DNA of 64,000 nt, from contig NC_059502.1 of NCBI RefSeq assembly GCF_914767665.1, positions 57,270,031-57,334,030 of the forward strand, in the 5' to 3' direction. The stretch is from Harmonia axyridis (Eukaryota > Arthropoda > Insecta > Coleoptera > Coccinellidae). A program made the position numbers and the translations under genes. The notes below the pieces were generated by a model. It was not told the DNA's origin. It ran no database searches and worked only from the letters and a program-made list of their open reading frames with translations. The stretch's first letter is position 1. Each line of letters opens with the position of its first letter. This document shows positions 54,601 to 62,392 of the stretch, piece by piece.

Positions 54601-57600
54601 GCACGACGAACCAGCAGATAACCCACGCAGAAAATTTCCAACTTGCACTTTACTCCAAAAATTAAGAAGTTACTTAAATTCCTAAAGTACTCATGTTTTT
54701 TTTTTTTTTTGTAGATATTTAGAAATGTATTTCAACCCAATATGGGCTGAAGGACTTTGGTCGATGGCCTGTTGATAACATATCAATAAAGATCAGTTAT
54801 TATTATTATTATTATTATTATATCATTCATTAATATGTACATCTGTGTCGGTTTCTAAACTAGTTTGAAGTACAAAATAACTTCACTGAATTTTTATTCA
54901 TGAACCTACAACTTTTTTCAAGAAAACATGTAAAGATCAGAAGGGAAATATTTAGGATAGATAACGAGAAGTTGAAACACATGTGATACATGGGTATCAC
55001 AAATTTTCTTGCGTTAAATAAAAAAAAATGAAATATTTATTGCAGAAATAAGTGAAAAAACTGACAAACGTGTAAAAAAACAGTGGAGATTCATCAACAG
55101 ACTTTTGAAAAAATTGAAAAATAGAAAGGGAATCATCAGTTGAAAAAAGATTCATCATTTGAAGAAGTAAATGTTGCAAATTGTATTAATGAGGGGTAGA
55201 GAACTGAGTAGTAGATTAGCGATATTATCATAGGTCTGAAAAAAAAACCGGCTGCAGATTAGCCAGGTCATTGATTTATTGAATAATATTACCGAAATTT
55301 TTTCAGTTCATATTTGCAGTACTAAAAGTACTTCTAGTAACTATGAGATCATTTTAAGAACTAGGGTCTTTCCTAAAATAAGAGAAAATGGACCTAAACT
55401 GAGGATCTCTAAAGCCCTGGGAAGTGAGCCCTCGATTCTACAGACCGAGATAATGGCTGTTTATGTAGGCGCTCAGGAGTGTCTCAAAATGAACCTCAAG
55501 GGGGCGCATATATACATCACCACGGACAGCCAAACCACGCTGAGATCCCTGAAATCGTGTTGCCAGGGGTCTCTGCTATTTTGGGAGTACCGTAACACCA
55601 TAAAGCAACTGGCTAGAGGAAATAAGGTGACTCTACTATGGGTACCAGGGCACTGTGGGGTTGAAGGAAATGAGAGAACTGATGAACTTGCAAAAAGGAC
55701 AAGGTTAAAACCTGCTGAACCTGAGCCTTTCTGTGGGATAGAAAAAGACTAATATAAAGCTGCGGTCCAGCTATGGGAGTTGAACAGCAGGACAATCCAC
55801 TGGACTAGCACCCCTAGACTTGTTCAGGCAAAAAAATTCGTGAAGATTTCACCTACCTACGCCAAAAAGCTCCTGAAGCTGTCGCGAGCCGAGCTTCGGG
55901 TGATGGTGGGACTGATGACGGGGCACTGTCGGTACAAACATCATTTGTACCGTATGGGAAAGTCAGCAGACGAGATTTGCAGGCTCTGTAGATCGGAAGC
56001 AGAAACAGCCGAACACTTGATATGCAAGTGTCCGGAGCTGGCTGGCCCTAGAACCATTCACATGGGTAAGCCGGTCCTGGATACCAGAGTGGTAACGGCC
56101 AAGGCCCCTATGGAGGTTGTCAATTTTATCAACGTCATTGACGACCTCCCTAGGTTTCTATGAATGAGTAGGGTAGAGAACAAAAGATCTGCATGGTCGC
56201 AGTTTCCGGAAGGCTTACCGAACCAAAACGACCCCAGTTCAAATAATAATAATAATAAAATAACAGAAACATTGTTTTAGAGAGTTTTCAGGGAAATATT
56301 ATGTTGTGTTAGAATAAGTTTCAATATAGATAAAAAGTAGTATTTTGAATGCAATCTTTTGAATAACATTTACATGATACTGGACAAAAAACCAAGTAAC
56401 CATATTTATGTTTTGGTCCAGGAATGCAGTAATCATTTACAATACTTGCAGGTGTTACGTGAGTGTTGTTATGCACGAAGAGAGGATATACGCCTTAGGT
56501 GGATATAATGGTAGGGTTCGGATGAACACTGTGGAGAGGTACAACCCTGATAAAAATCAATGGGAATTGATACCTCCTATGCTGAAACAAAGGTCCGATG
56601 CGAGTGCTGCAGTGCTTAATTGTAAGGTGCGTTACATTTACATTAACTCAAATGTATATATAATTTTATCCATCAGTTATGACTGACATTATTGATGTCA
56701 TTTGAGTCAAGTTAACTATCAAATAACACACTAGTGTGTTAAAATCCGTAACTCACATTCATATTTAAAGTAGTATACAATAGTATAGTATATTTATTCA
56801 TTACTATTACAAGCAGTCATTGTAAAATTAATTGGTTGATCCAGATGCTCTCATATCGGTACAACTGCTGATAGTGCTGAAAGACGTCGACACATTAGAA
56901 CCTTGTATTTTTTCTGCAATTTGTATTTTGTTAGGGACCAATTCTTCTAAATATACTCTAAATTAGTCATGTTAGCCCCTGCATTGGCCAAAAGAGTCGC
57001 CGAAGACCTTTTCAGGCAGTGACCGGTGTAGAGAGCTAGTTCCTACATTTTCAAAAACACTGCAATTCTTGAAAGCATCTTCGACAATGTATTAATGTAG
57101 GATCCAGTTATTGTTCCCTGTAAATAATTGAGATGGTTAACAGGATGCTCGGAGACATATTAGTTTCTTCAAGTGGCGAGGGCATGACAGTTTCAATGAA
57201 TTTACAGGGAACGAATTGTTATTGTACATATAATGTGAAAAGAATGTGTAATTCTTCGGGGTGTCGAAGATGTGTCATGTCGGTTGTAAATCTTGAGAGA
57301 CTTACTGGGGTTGAGAAAGTTCGAGAACAAGACGGTTGTACCAGATGTGTCACATCTGTGTATCAGGTTCTAGTCCTTCGAGAATATTCGATTTCCAGAA
57401 TCCGCGAAGATCTTTGTGGGCGGTACGGCAAAACTCTTATTGGACTAGGGGATGGTACTTTCCCTAAGGGTGTGGTCAAGCCGGAAGGATGGAAGGATAT
57501 TCAGAGTAGACGGGGTAAGTTGCGGTCAGTAGGGAGTTCAGTTCAAGTTAAGTCGAAGACGGGTAAAGTTCAAGTTCGGTCTAAGTCCAAGTAAAAATAA

Positions 57601-59739
57601 GTTCTGTCGGTTGAAACTTAAGAAGTAAGACGAAAAGACGGTTCCCGGACTAGATTAAGATGAGTCGCGAACAAATCAAAGACGAGACGACCGAAACTTG
57701 TAGTTGGGACAAAGACGTGAAATATCGAAGACGACTAGAGTAATCAAAACTAGAGTTGAAGAGGAAATTCAGTACCGTGGTGAGAAACTTGTAAATTAAG
57801 CGTAATCAAGATATTCTCAATACTGAGTTTGTACTGTAATTGTGGCTTTGTAAATAGATGTAAATAATTAAAAAGAGTTTAATTATTACAAACCCGAACA
57901 AAGTCACGAAGAAGAAGACGGAAGGCCAGGTAATCGAATCATACCTCTAGACGATCGATTAACCAAGCCTACATTAATTCTCATCCCACACCTCCGGTTT
58001 TTGTAAAAAAAAAAAATAAAGCAGCTAGAACTAATAACACATGTCAGAATAACAAAGCGGACCAAAAAATCGGTACCTACAGTATGTAGATGTCATACAA
58101 TAAGCTTAGGTATTTGTAAACATAACGACATCGAAATATTAGTCGACTTGTGCCTGCATCATAAAGTTATTCTTGATTAAACATGTCAGCTTACGAGCCA
58201 AGTTCTCGTCATTTGCGGGATGTTTTTATTTTCTGCTTTAATATGAAGTGGCTGAGGCTCATCGAATGCTTTCAAATACCTATGGTGAGGCCTCTATTCG
58301 TGAATGAACGTGCCGAGAGTGGTTCCAACGCTTCAAGAACGGTGATTTTGACGTCGAAGACCAGCATGCCAGATGAAAGAGAGGTTTTCGAAGATGCAGA
58401 ATTAGAGGCATTACTTAATCATTAGTCAATACTCGTATCAAACGCAACCAGAATTGGCAAGATTATTGGAAGTGACGCCACAAGCCTTTTAAGTCATGGA
58501 ATTGATTCAGAAACAAGGAAATTGGGTGATGTCCGAGTTGAAGCCGAAATATGTTTAACTGCGTTTGTTTACTTGTGAACAGCTGCTTGCAAGGCAAAGA
58601 CGGAAGAGATTTCTGCATCACATTATGCTGAAGACGAAAAATGGGTTCATCACGATAATCTCAAGCGCAGATAATCATGGGGATATCCTGGCCATGCTTC
58701 CACAGCCAAACCGAATATAAAGTTTATGCTTAGTATTGATGAGACCCGTTCGGCGTAGTGTGTTGTTAAAACCGACTGAAACAATCACAGGCGATCATTA
58801 TCGAACGTAATAAATGCGTTTGCGCTTAGCATTGAAATAAAAACGGCCGAAATACAACGAGAGACATGATAAAGTGATTTTACAACATAACAATGCTCGA
58901 CCCCATGTTGCGTAAGTGGTCTAGACATACTTAGAATCATTTAAATGGGAAGTCCTACTTCATTCGCCGTATTCTCCAGAAGTTGGTCCCTCGGACAATC
59001 ACTTGTTTTGATCAATGGCACACGCCCTGACTGAACGGTCTTATGAAGAAGTAGAAAATTGGATTGATTCGTGGATCCCTTCAAAAAATGACCAGTTTTT
59101 TTAACGTGGGATTCGTACGCTGCCCGTAAGACGGGAGAAAGTAGTGGCCAGCGATGGACTAACTTTGAATCATAAATATATAACCAGTTTTTCACAATAA
59201 ATCCTCGAATTTCGAAAAAAAAAATGTACGCCTATGAATTCAAAACATTTTAGTAATGCTATAATTATAAAACAAATGAGAATCGAATAAGAACATATTT
59301 TCAAAAATTATTTTCACGTGTACAATACTCACCTAGAGTTCGGTTCGTTCCTCCCGACTCACCCTTTATAGGAATTTTTGTGATTGTTTTTTCTAAATAT
59401 CTGTTGTATTTCCTTCCTTTATCCTTCAGATCTATATTGTCGGTGGTTTCAATGGCCAAGAAGTGATGTGTTCTGCAGAAATGTTCGACATCTCCACCAG
59501 CCAATGGTCCTACATACCCCACATGACATCGGCGAGATCAGGTGTGAGTCTGGTGGCATTCAAGAACGCCCTATACGCCATAGGTGGATTCAACGGTTAC
59601 ACTAGATTGACTACTGGGGAAAAATTCACACCGGAATCTGACACAAGATGGACTGAAATAACGGAAATGATGACACCGAGAAGTAATTTCGCGACAATCA
59701 CCATGGATGACTTCATTTATATTATTGGAGGTTTTAATG
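39386..59739 (+). CDS. klhl10: BTB-BACK-kelch protein, KLHL10-like (6 exons, 3' end missing)
   Basis: Exons 39386-39640, 43857-44064, 46480-46835, 52741-53105, 56452-56626 and 59430-59739 all have GT..AG borders and agreeing phases, giving 556 residues so far. BTB domain about residues 40-150 (CDGVVRCASGKEFRIHRAIL, SPYFKALF, LLRFADQYEILGVVQLCC); BACK about 155-265; kelch blades from about 300, each with the GG pair (AIGGW, MVGGFDG, ALGGYNG, IVGGFNG, AIGGFNG, IIGGFNG). The block PYEILFAIGGWSAGSPTN followed by RADRW is characteristic of KLHL10, a testis CUL3 ubiquitin-ligase adaptor in mammals and flies. Exon 6 ends inside the sixth blade at GTGAGT; the last ~50 residues expected were not found. 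Introns of 2-6 kb are full of transposons. Confidence 0.9.
39641..40084. other. klhl10 intron 1, first part
   Basis: No gene. A fragment near 39847 (GTGTTCTTAAATTGGAGG) resembles the end of element P9. Confidence 0.4.
40085..40445 (-). pseudogene. LINE reverse transcriptase relic (C-terminal part)
   Basis: Minus-strand frame 40445-40245 reads LQLKIRLLKCYVFPVLLYGI, then EAWTIKQDISNRLEAFEMW and TYRRNLKI. This is the conserved region after the RT domain in many insect LINEs annotated as endonuclease-reverse transcriptases. Further decayed sequence runs to about 40085. No open frame covers it all. Confidence 0.7.
40446..41255. other. klhl10 intron 1, middle part, no feature seen
   Basis: AT-rich; nothing recognised. 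Confidence 0.45.
41256..42166. mobile_element. snap-back element P12 with nested inner palindromes
   Basis: The left end CAGGGTTTTTCACCATAATT is mirrored by AATTATGGTGAAACACCCGG at the right, TA on both sides (41254-41255, 42167-42168). Arms of about 320 bp. The centre holds two tandem copies of a smaller inverted unit: GGGCATTTTGAGTTATCGCA occurs near 41680 and 41821, each preceded by its inverse, with the loop sequence TTTGACTAT(A/T)TGTCATATCG. Non-coding; lies in klhl10 intron 1. Confidence 0.88.
42169..42584. other. no recognised gene
   Basis: AT-rich intron sequence; nothing recognised. Confidence 0.4.
42585..43620 (+). pseudogene. LINE RNase H relic, interrupted
   Basis: At 42723-42780 the plus strand encodes VFLVWVPSHSGIKGN, the RNase H histidine block of R1/Jockey-group LINEs. 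At 43418-43560 GHCHLRKQLMRMSLAENDEC, then RFWLE and LVMECLAIQR, correspond to the C-terminal HLxRMGL..C..C block. Between them about 42900-43400 is unrelated, AT-rich and includes a stem around GAGCCACGAAGTGGCGAG (42957). This is probably a further insertion. Many stops. Confidence 0.65.
43857..44064 (+). CDS. klhl10: klhl10 exon 2
   Basis: Starts after GTGTAG with ALFTNSINRDKEEN. Second half of BTB (LLDFAYSGKCSINENNVESL). Donor GTGAGT, phase 1. Confidence 0.9.
44208..45544. mobile_element. snap-back element P13, 1.34 kb
   Basis: The left end GGGTGTTCATTGG (44210) is mirrored at the right end (CCAATGAAACACCCTG to 45544), with TA on both sides. Arms contain the GC-richer block GGTGGCACCAAGGCGGTTCT (44251) and its inverse (45485), and long AT-rich stretches around AATTATTTCAACATTACTTT (left) and its inverse (right). 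The centre lies near 44900-45050. Non-coding; lies in klhl10 intron 2. Confidence 0.88.
45600..46060. mobile_element. retroelement-like fragment with ribozyme-like motif
   Basis: A GC-richer stretch than its surroundings. Both minus-strand ORFs covering it (46020-45610, 46129-45848) lack recognisable domains. Its end holds CTGAAGA (46022-46028), a 7-bp stem with a GAAT loop, then GAAACGTCGG (46048-46057). This layout resembles the conserved tail found in Penelope-like elements. Assignment is by resemblance only. Confidence 0.4.
46061..46479. other. klhl10 intron 2, end part
   Basis: No gene. GGCGGCGCCTCTGCG near 46333 is a GC-rich patch resembling the element end near 19728. Confidence 0.4.
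46480..46835 (+). CDS. klhl10: klhl10 exon 3 (BACK domain)
   Basis: Starts after TTCCAG with EMCPANCLGILHFAGQYFC. Contains the BACK helices (LLEILKDDELNIKSEEIVFD, VKKWV). Donor GTAAGT after KDP, phase 0. The frame continues open past the donor for ~200 bases, but this is intron. Confidence 0.9.
47243..50098 (-). CDS. LINE ORF2: endonuclease and reverse transcriptase
   Basis: 951 codons without interruption. The N-terminus is an apurinic-type endonuclease: HFNIRSIQ (residues 8-15), LSETFNL, IVGDINIDIL and the STLIDHIFV block. The reverse transcriptase follows: PVHKTGDKQILQNYRPIALI, KNQYGFRPNLSTEDAIF, VFIDLAKAFDTVPHDKLLEK, GIPQGTVLGPTLFLIYINDI and the catalytic IIAYADDTV (about residue 669). 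The C-terminal domain ends TRSVLLRTHLYIKSH.. without an RNase H. The product nicks target DNA and copies the element RNA. The family position (CR1/Jockey group) is inferred from RT motifs. Confidence 0.95.
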   Translation of the reverse strand: MSRLGIIHFNIRSIQKNFNELLVCLDKINLEKIDIIVLSETFNLTNIELFSINGYEIYYNNSVFNKNDGTIVYVRKNLNPRVNYTQLNQTTPVRVEIIINELALGITAIYRPPSTNLGVFMEEMEKYLSELKRNSVEIIVGDINIDILNGNDKMSSLYMNILGSCGFISYINKPTRVTETTSTLIDHIFVRTQMNIKKNFSLNPVIFKCSMTDHYPVGLELDFKGKIKNEMKTKEFVKTDVKKLLTLLKEENWLKVYERNNVEECYQIFKFTLMNHLSSCRRITRLNNKNKKLKPWITPGLINSIRKRDRMKLDLNKNYSNEMKLQYINYRNFLNKLLRLTKNNYYSNKIKLAKNDSKKIWQIMNEAVNVTKSQSKTECIINEKNEILTHSTDIADSFNNYFSTIGVEMQNEIKKIKKTYKNNITNQKTLFLTPVNSQELIELISTLKNDSSPGDDGIDVKLIKYIHTYLIDPLKYMINLIFEKNEIPQDWKSSSIVPVHKTGDKQILQNYRPIALINNFAKIFEKCLKNRVMNFLETNNTIYKNQYGFRPNLSTEDAIFNLTNEINTNLNGNKKNLSVFIDLAKAFDTVPHDKLLEKMEYMGIRGSANLLFKNYLSNRTQRVKIENTYSQVRNSTIGIPQGTVLGPTLFLIYINDIGSILTNGKIIAYADDTVLTFAGSTWQEVFGKAEDGIRNLYSWLNYNLLSINILKTKYITFSISAVDRPQNTILKIHGEDCSNSNCSCEPIQNVDNIKYLGIILDKHLRWNVHCNYINKKMRYLVYRLYQLRDILDKKLLKMVYISLVESILRYCLVIWGGGFNNSLQNILITQKFILKIIHKKNRTFPTDRLYKIAEVLPLKALYIHACINYLPKIQHLLPKIPAHHTTRSVLLRTHLYIKSHTQRIVTYFAPKFYDKLPINIKSLINNKRQFSIQTKKYIQKNYNTFLDIMKP
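50427..51020 (-). CDS. LINE ORF1: coiled-coil nucleic-acid-binding protein
   Basis: 197 codons. The N-terminal half is heptad-like and hydrophobic (LLIKINEKLDILQSAVNDNT, DKIESINMRMDNLM), predicting a coiled coil. The C-terminal half (NNVCVYNLMEMQEENLMENL, DIVKCYRLGVKGKNPRPVII, RFERYQTKLTIL) resembles the RRM-like ORF1 of CR1 and L1-group LINEs. It is separated from ORF2 by about 330 bp that includes a C-rich run near 50112. It would bind element RNA. Confidence 0.85.
   Translation of the reverse strand: MGPKTNTDIKVAIKESIIEFFSDDKFINKLLIKINEKLDILQSAVNDNTDKIESINMRMDNLMQAEKVNNVCVYNLMEMQEENLMENLLEIFNENMKVKVNKSDIVKCYRLGVKGKNPRPVIIRFERYQTKLTILKNCGRLNGTKIGIAEDLTKRRLELYRSLRQKSEDKKQVFTRNGNIYVKTDNGVKRKIVTSQK
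51204..52495 (+). mobile_element. mariner copy E, longest copy in the window
   Basis: 1292 bp with ends ACGGGTGTTTTTTTT and AAAAAAAACACCCTT and TA target sites (51202-51203, 52496-52497). It is inserted in the simple-repeat tract of klhl10 intron 3, next to the 5' end of the LINE. This copy keeps the region deleted in copies B and C and serves as the reference for the family. Confidence 0.92.
51316..52391 (+). pseudogene. mariner transposase (DD41D spacing), one frameshift
   Basis: The first frame (Met at 51316) carries two helix-turn-helix motifs: TPEQRLQIVQFHFENNGSVR, NTYRAL, then IRHRAQELDLCPSTLWKILR. The second frame (to 52391) carries WFHQDGATCYTA and WPPRSCDLTPLDYFLWGYVK, ending MPEIIFKM. 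The frame is lost near 51770-51790, just before the first catalytic Asp (FSDEAHFW in copies B and D), so the full protein is not made. 41 residues separate the second and third Asp by hand count. Confidence 0.88.
52497..52732 (+). repeat. hexanucleotide microsatellite (ACTTAT/ACTCAT)n
   Basis: About 235 bp of tandem TACTTATACTCA-type units end eight bases before the exon 4 acceptor. Short stretches of the same repeat lie at 46901-46930 and 51171-51200, so one original tract appears to have been split by the LINE and by mariner copy E. ORFs in it are only repeat translations. Confidence 0.92.
52741..53105 (+). CDS. klhl10: klhl10 exon 4 (kelch blades 1-2)
   Basis: Starts after ATTTTTTCAG with ECKQYMIEAQQRIHQYL. 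Contains ILFAIGGWSAGSPTNFIEIY and LIYMVGGFDGNEYFNTMRCF. Donor GTGAGA, phase 2. The acceptor lies directly after a long microsatellite. Confidence 0.9.
53106..53714. other. klhl10 intron 4, first part, no gene
   Basis: No ORF. A somewhat GC-richer block (53135-53230) may be an old repeat, but the family is not recognised. Confidence 0.4.
53715..54821 (+). mobile_element. 5'-truncated LINE with (ATT)n tail
   Basis: Starts abruptly inside the RT domain at KAFDSMW and ends in a run of ATT repeats (54797-54821). The frame stays open to 54685. Different from the LINE at 46931. In klhl10 intron 4, same orientation as the gene. Confidence 0.88.
53732..54685 (+). pseudogene. LINE reverse transcriptase, C-terminal two thirds (Jockey-like)
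   Basis: Reads LIHIIGSYLKHRRLKIKIGD, MQGTPQGSPLSPLLYNIYCS, the catalytic block YILQYADDTLAISH, LKANPEKSQLIIFN and the thumb IKYLGIQIDSKASLKLHANN, then ICRPIIEYGHPLYANC. The endonuclease and the RT fingers are missing through 5' truncation. The remaining frame has no stop, which suggests a recent insertion, but it cannot move by itself. Confidence 0.88.
54822..55379. other. no recognised gene
   Basis: AT-rich intron sequence; nothing recognised. Confidence 0.4.
55380..56262 (+). pseudogene. 5'-truncated LINE, RNase H and C-terminal domain
   Basis: The frame encodes GPKLRISKALGSEPSILQTE, TTDSQTTLRSLKSC and VTLLWVPGHCGVEGNERTDE (RNase H with its Glu, Asp and His/Asp blocks). After one in-frame TAA at 55750 it continues with LMTGHCRYKHHLYRMG and CRLCRSEAETAEHLICKC (CCHC-like end block) to 56163. 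An AAT repeat at about 56241-56258 marks the 3' end. Jockey/LOA/I-type organisation. Different from the other LINEs here. Confidence 0.82.
56452..56626 (+). CDS. klhl10: klhl10 exon 5 (kelch blade 3)
   Basis: Starts after ACTTGCAG. Reads CYVSVVMHEERIYALGGYNG and ends SAAVLNCK before GTGCGT. Phase 0 at the end. Confidence 0.9.
56627..57132. other. klhl10 intron 5, first part, no gene
   Basis: Nothing recognised. TTCCCTGTAAAT (57112) is mirrored by ATTTACAGGGAA (57200), a small inverted repeat. Confidence 0.4.
57133..57594 (+). CDS. unrecognised 153-codon ORF
   Basis: An open frame rich in Gly, Arg and Lys with paired Cys (SGCRRCVMS and DGCTRCVTS). The C-terminus is basic and repetitive (SVQVKSKTGKVQVRSKSK). 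The region is less AT-rich than its surroundings, and similar composition continues to about 57960 without an ORF. It may be part of an LTR retrotransposon or a long terminal repeat rather than a host gene. No family is recognised, and it sits within klhl10 intron 5. Confidence 0.3.
   Translation: MVNRMLGDILVSSSGEGMTVSMNLQGTNCYCTYNVKRMCNSSGCRRCVMSVVNLERLTGVEKVREQDGCTRCVTSVYQVLVLREYSISRIREDLCGRYGKTLIGLGDGTFPKGVVKPEGWKDIQSRRGKLRSVGSSVQVKSKTGKVQVRSKSK
57595..58183. other. unassigned repeat-like sequence
   Basis: GA- and AC-rich text with ATTAAAAAGAGTTTAATTAT near 57869 and a poly(A) run near 58004-58015. Looks like an untranslated part or tail of a retroelement; no family assigned. Confidence 0.3.
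58184..59237 (+). pseudogene. classical mariner (DD34D) relic
   Basis: Decayed transposase text in several frames: HLRDVFIFCFNMK and FEDAELEALLNH near the N-terminus (58183-58425), then EKWVHHDN (58627), WGYPGHAST (58677), PTETITGDHY (58774), RHDKVILQHNNARPHVA (58860) and the C-terminal block ending VVASDG (59140). The 3' end (ACCAGTTTTTCACAATAAAT, ATGTACGCCTATG) matches the orphan end at 37531. It has many stops, and the catalytic Asp in the HDNARPH block reads as Asn. Confidence 0.8.
59430..59739 (+). CDS. klhl10: klhl10 exon 6 (kelch blades 4 to part of 6)
   Basis: Starts after ATCCTTCAG with IYIVGGFNGQEVMCSAEMF; contains ALYAIGGFNGYTRLTTGEKF; ends DDFIYIIGGFNG before GTGAGT, phase 1. A further exon must follow. 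Confidence 0.9.
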
Positions 59740-60437
59740 GTGAGTCTTGAAACTGGGGTGTTTTCTTTTCATAGGTATAGTTATATAACTTCTCATAAAA
59801 CGGATGGATATGGTCAAATGGCGTACAGACTTTTGAAATACATAGCAGCAATAGCTTAGCATTCCTAATGTTGGACCATCAAGATACAGTTATGCCCCAA
59901 TTATTGCCTTGATATAAGAAAAATATTATTGATATATAAATAAATTTTTTAAAATGAGGACGCTGAGAATACTCCCCATATTCACGTACTTAATGATAGA
60001 AGAAGTGAACTTGATTTTGCTTCCGCGTCAACCGAAGTGGGAGGAACTTTTGTGATCACTTTTTGTAGTCCCCCACTCTCGAGCCAAATTTATGTCATCA
60101 TAGAGAGGTGTCTCATGAACCCGCTGGGTCCGCATTAAAGTGTGGCGCGATGCTCATAACGCCACCTCTCGGGAATACAGAGTCACTACAAATAACTGGT
60201 TTCGGAAATCCTTAGCGTCTTCAATGCTAATCCATTTGACACATGTTGAGTATGCGCAAACGTGAAATTTTAGTGATTTCCGTATCTTGCTTCATGGAGG
60301 AAGTCTATAATTCGAAGTGAATACTGAAATGTGCATCGTCTTATTGAAATAGTGGACATAGCTAAAAGCTGTAAGGATGTAGTTATTCTTTTGTCAAAAA
60401 ATTGAAATAATTATTCTGTCCGATTTTTTTACTTCTG
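59740..60437. other. downstream of klhl10 exon 6, no exon found
   Basis: No kelch-like coding was found. GAGAGGTGTCTCATG (60101) and CGCCACCTCTCGGG (60161) form a small inverted block of unknown origin. Confidence 0.4.
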
Positions 60438-60764
60438 ATGTCTTTAAGTTTAGGTACGAATTTGGCAATATCTGATGTGATGAAACATTTTGATGTTCCA
60501 TATGTTCCTCTAAGGTTACAAAGCTCCAAATCACTATTGAACGTTATCAATAAGAATTTTGGAACGTTAGCTTTCTGCAAAAGATGGTTGGATAGAGCCG
60601 GAGCTACTAAATACCAAATGGCGCTGAAGGACCTCTGCGACAAGGGAGTTGTAGATGCATATCCACCGTTATGCGACATCAAAGGTTGTTATACAGCTCA
60701 GTTTGAACATACCATCAATCTTCGTCCAACATGCAAAGAAATTGTCTCTCGAGGTGATTACTAA
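60438..60764 (+). CDS. unrecognised 108-residue protein
   Basis: The ATG-initiated frame reads MSLSLGTNLAISDVMKHFDV and ends in the block LRPTCKEIVSRGDY. Composition, codon use and the Cys/Trp content look like a real protein rather than chance. GTTTAG before GGTACG at 60449 could also be an acceptor in phase with klhl10 exon 6, but the sequence is not kelch-like, so I treat it as a separate gene or terminal exon. No membrane segment or signal peptide. No family recognised. Confidence 0.4.
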   Translation: MSLSLGTNLAISDVMKHFDVPYVPLRLQSSKSLLNVINKNFGTLAFCKRWLDRAGATKYQMALKDLCDKGVVDAYPPLCDIKGCYTAQFEHTINLRPTCKEIVSRGDY

Positions 60765-62115
60765 ACTTGACGTTTCTAAAAGTTTTTATTGAGATGATTT
60801 CTAGGCACTTCCTATGTGAAATTGGATATTGCAGTTGTTTTTCCATTCCAAAAAAATCAGGCCTCAATTATTGAAATTCCATCGAAAAATATTTGTTGCT
60901 TCAAAGTATCAACGATTTTAAATCCTTAAAACAACACCTGAAACCACTATTGGAATTATCAGTATGGCAACTCGGTAGTCCCTGTCATAAGCACTCTTTA
61001 GCGTGATGACTTTGCCGTAGATAGGTTGGGATTATATCCCAGGCAAAGATTTGCTCAGCGTTAAGGCCATCTCTCGAACTAGCGAGGTGTCATCATCACA
61101 GTCTCATTAATGTCTTCTTGGGAAGATTATAATATATAAATTCTCAAACTCGTAAAACAGCGCAAATGATGCAATGAAATTTATTTCTAAGTAGAAATAA
61201 AAATACAAGTGGATAAGATATATATCATTTGCCAGAGTATTCTCAAAATCCAAATTAATTTTTTTTGTCCAATGAAATATTTCTGTACCCATATTGACCA
61301 AGCGTAAATACGATTATAGCAGTATAAAGGAATATCAGAACAATGATTTTTGGCTCCAACTACAGATCTGGAAGAAATTTCAAGAAACCTAGTAGTTTGA
61401 TAAGCATGATGACAGTAATTGAAAATCACTTAATCATAAAATAAAATCACACATTTCTGATGTCCGCCATGATATTTTGAACACCAATAAGAGCGAATGA
61501 CGTCATTCAGTAGTAGAAAAGGAAACTTAAAGGCTGGTTTTATTCTCTTACAGATTTATTATAGGTTATATCCATGGTGGAAGAATGTTCTTCCACCATG
61601 TGTTATATCAAGATATACTTATTCTCTGGGTTATAATATGATGTCTACGCTTTTCTGATTCTCTCAGTATAGTTTAGGATTCAGTTTCTTTCATACCTAA
61701 TACGGTTTGACGTCACTAGCGACGCCATGACTCTCTCATACGTTTTGGTGCGAATTTTAATTCTGAAAAATTTCATTTTTTCCAACTAAAATTTTACTAT
61801 CTGCAGATAGATGCTATTCCTTGCGTATAATATCGTTTTTGAACATTAAAGAATAGTTCTTAAATGAAGAGGGTGACGTAAAATTGGGATGGATCAACAA
61901 CCAAAATCCATAATATCAATTAATAATAATTAATAAATGAAACGAAGAGAAATATTTATATTTTTATTGCATGTACAAATCACGTTTTGTTATTCTGATC
62001 AATGTGTTTGAAGTAAAGTTGGTGCAAACTATTTTCATTAAATCCTGGATATGATCATTGGTGGTTATTATATGTTGGTACAAACAATGTAAAATGTTTC
62101 GAAGCCAATTTTAAT
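60765..62115. other. no recognised gene; one short perfect hairpin
   Basis: CATGGTGGAAGAATGTTCTT followed by CCACCATG (61573-61600) is a perfect 13-bp hairpin with a 2-base loop. No other feature is recognised. Confidence 0.45.
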
Positions 62116-62392
62116 CAGGCGTGGATCCAGGCCCCACTTTTGGGGGGGGAACTTTTAGATACTCAAAATACTGAAAATGTGGATCCCAGACACATTTTCG
62201 GACGTCATTTTTTTTGCCGTTCATTAATATGGGTTTTCACAAAATGTATTGAAGGTGAAATTCTTGATGATCTTGTAATTATTCGAGCCTTAGTATGTCA
62301 AATTCTAGGGGGGCCGGCAAAATTTAAGAGGTGCCCGGGCCATTTGGGGGGGGAACGTTCCCCAGTTCCCCCCCCCCGTGGATCCACGCCTG
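62116..62392. mobile_element. G-rich MITE
   Basis: Terminal inverted repeats CAGGCGTGGATCCA (62116) and TGGATCCACGCCTG (to 62392). Runs of 8-9 G or C sit just inside both ends (62145 and 62372). About 277 bp, no transposase. The flanks (ATTTTAAT left, AATTTTTA right) do not give a clear target duplication. The ORF crossing it is incidental. Confidence 0.75.
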
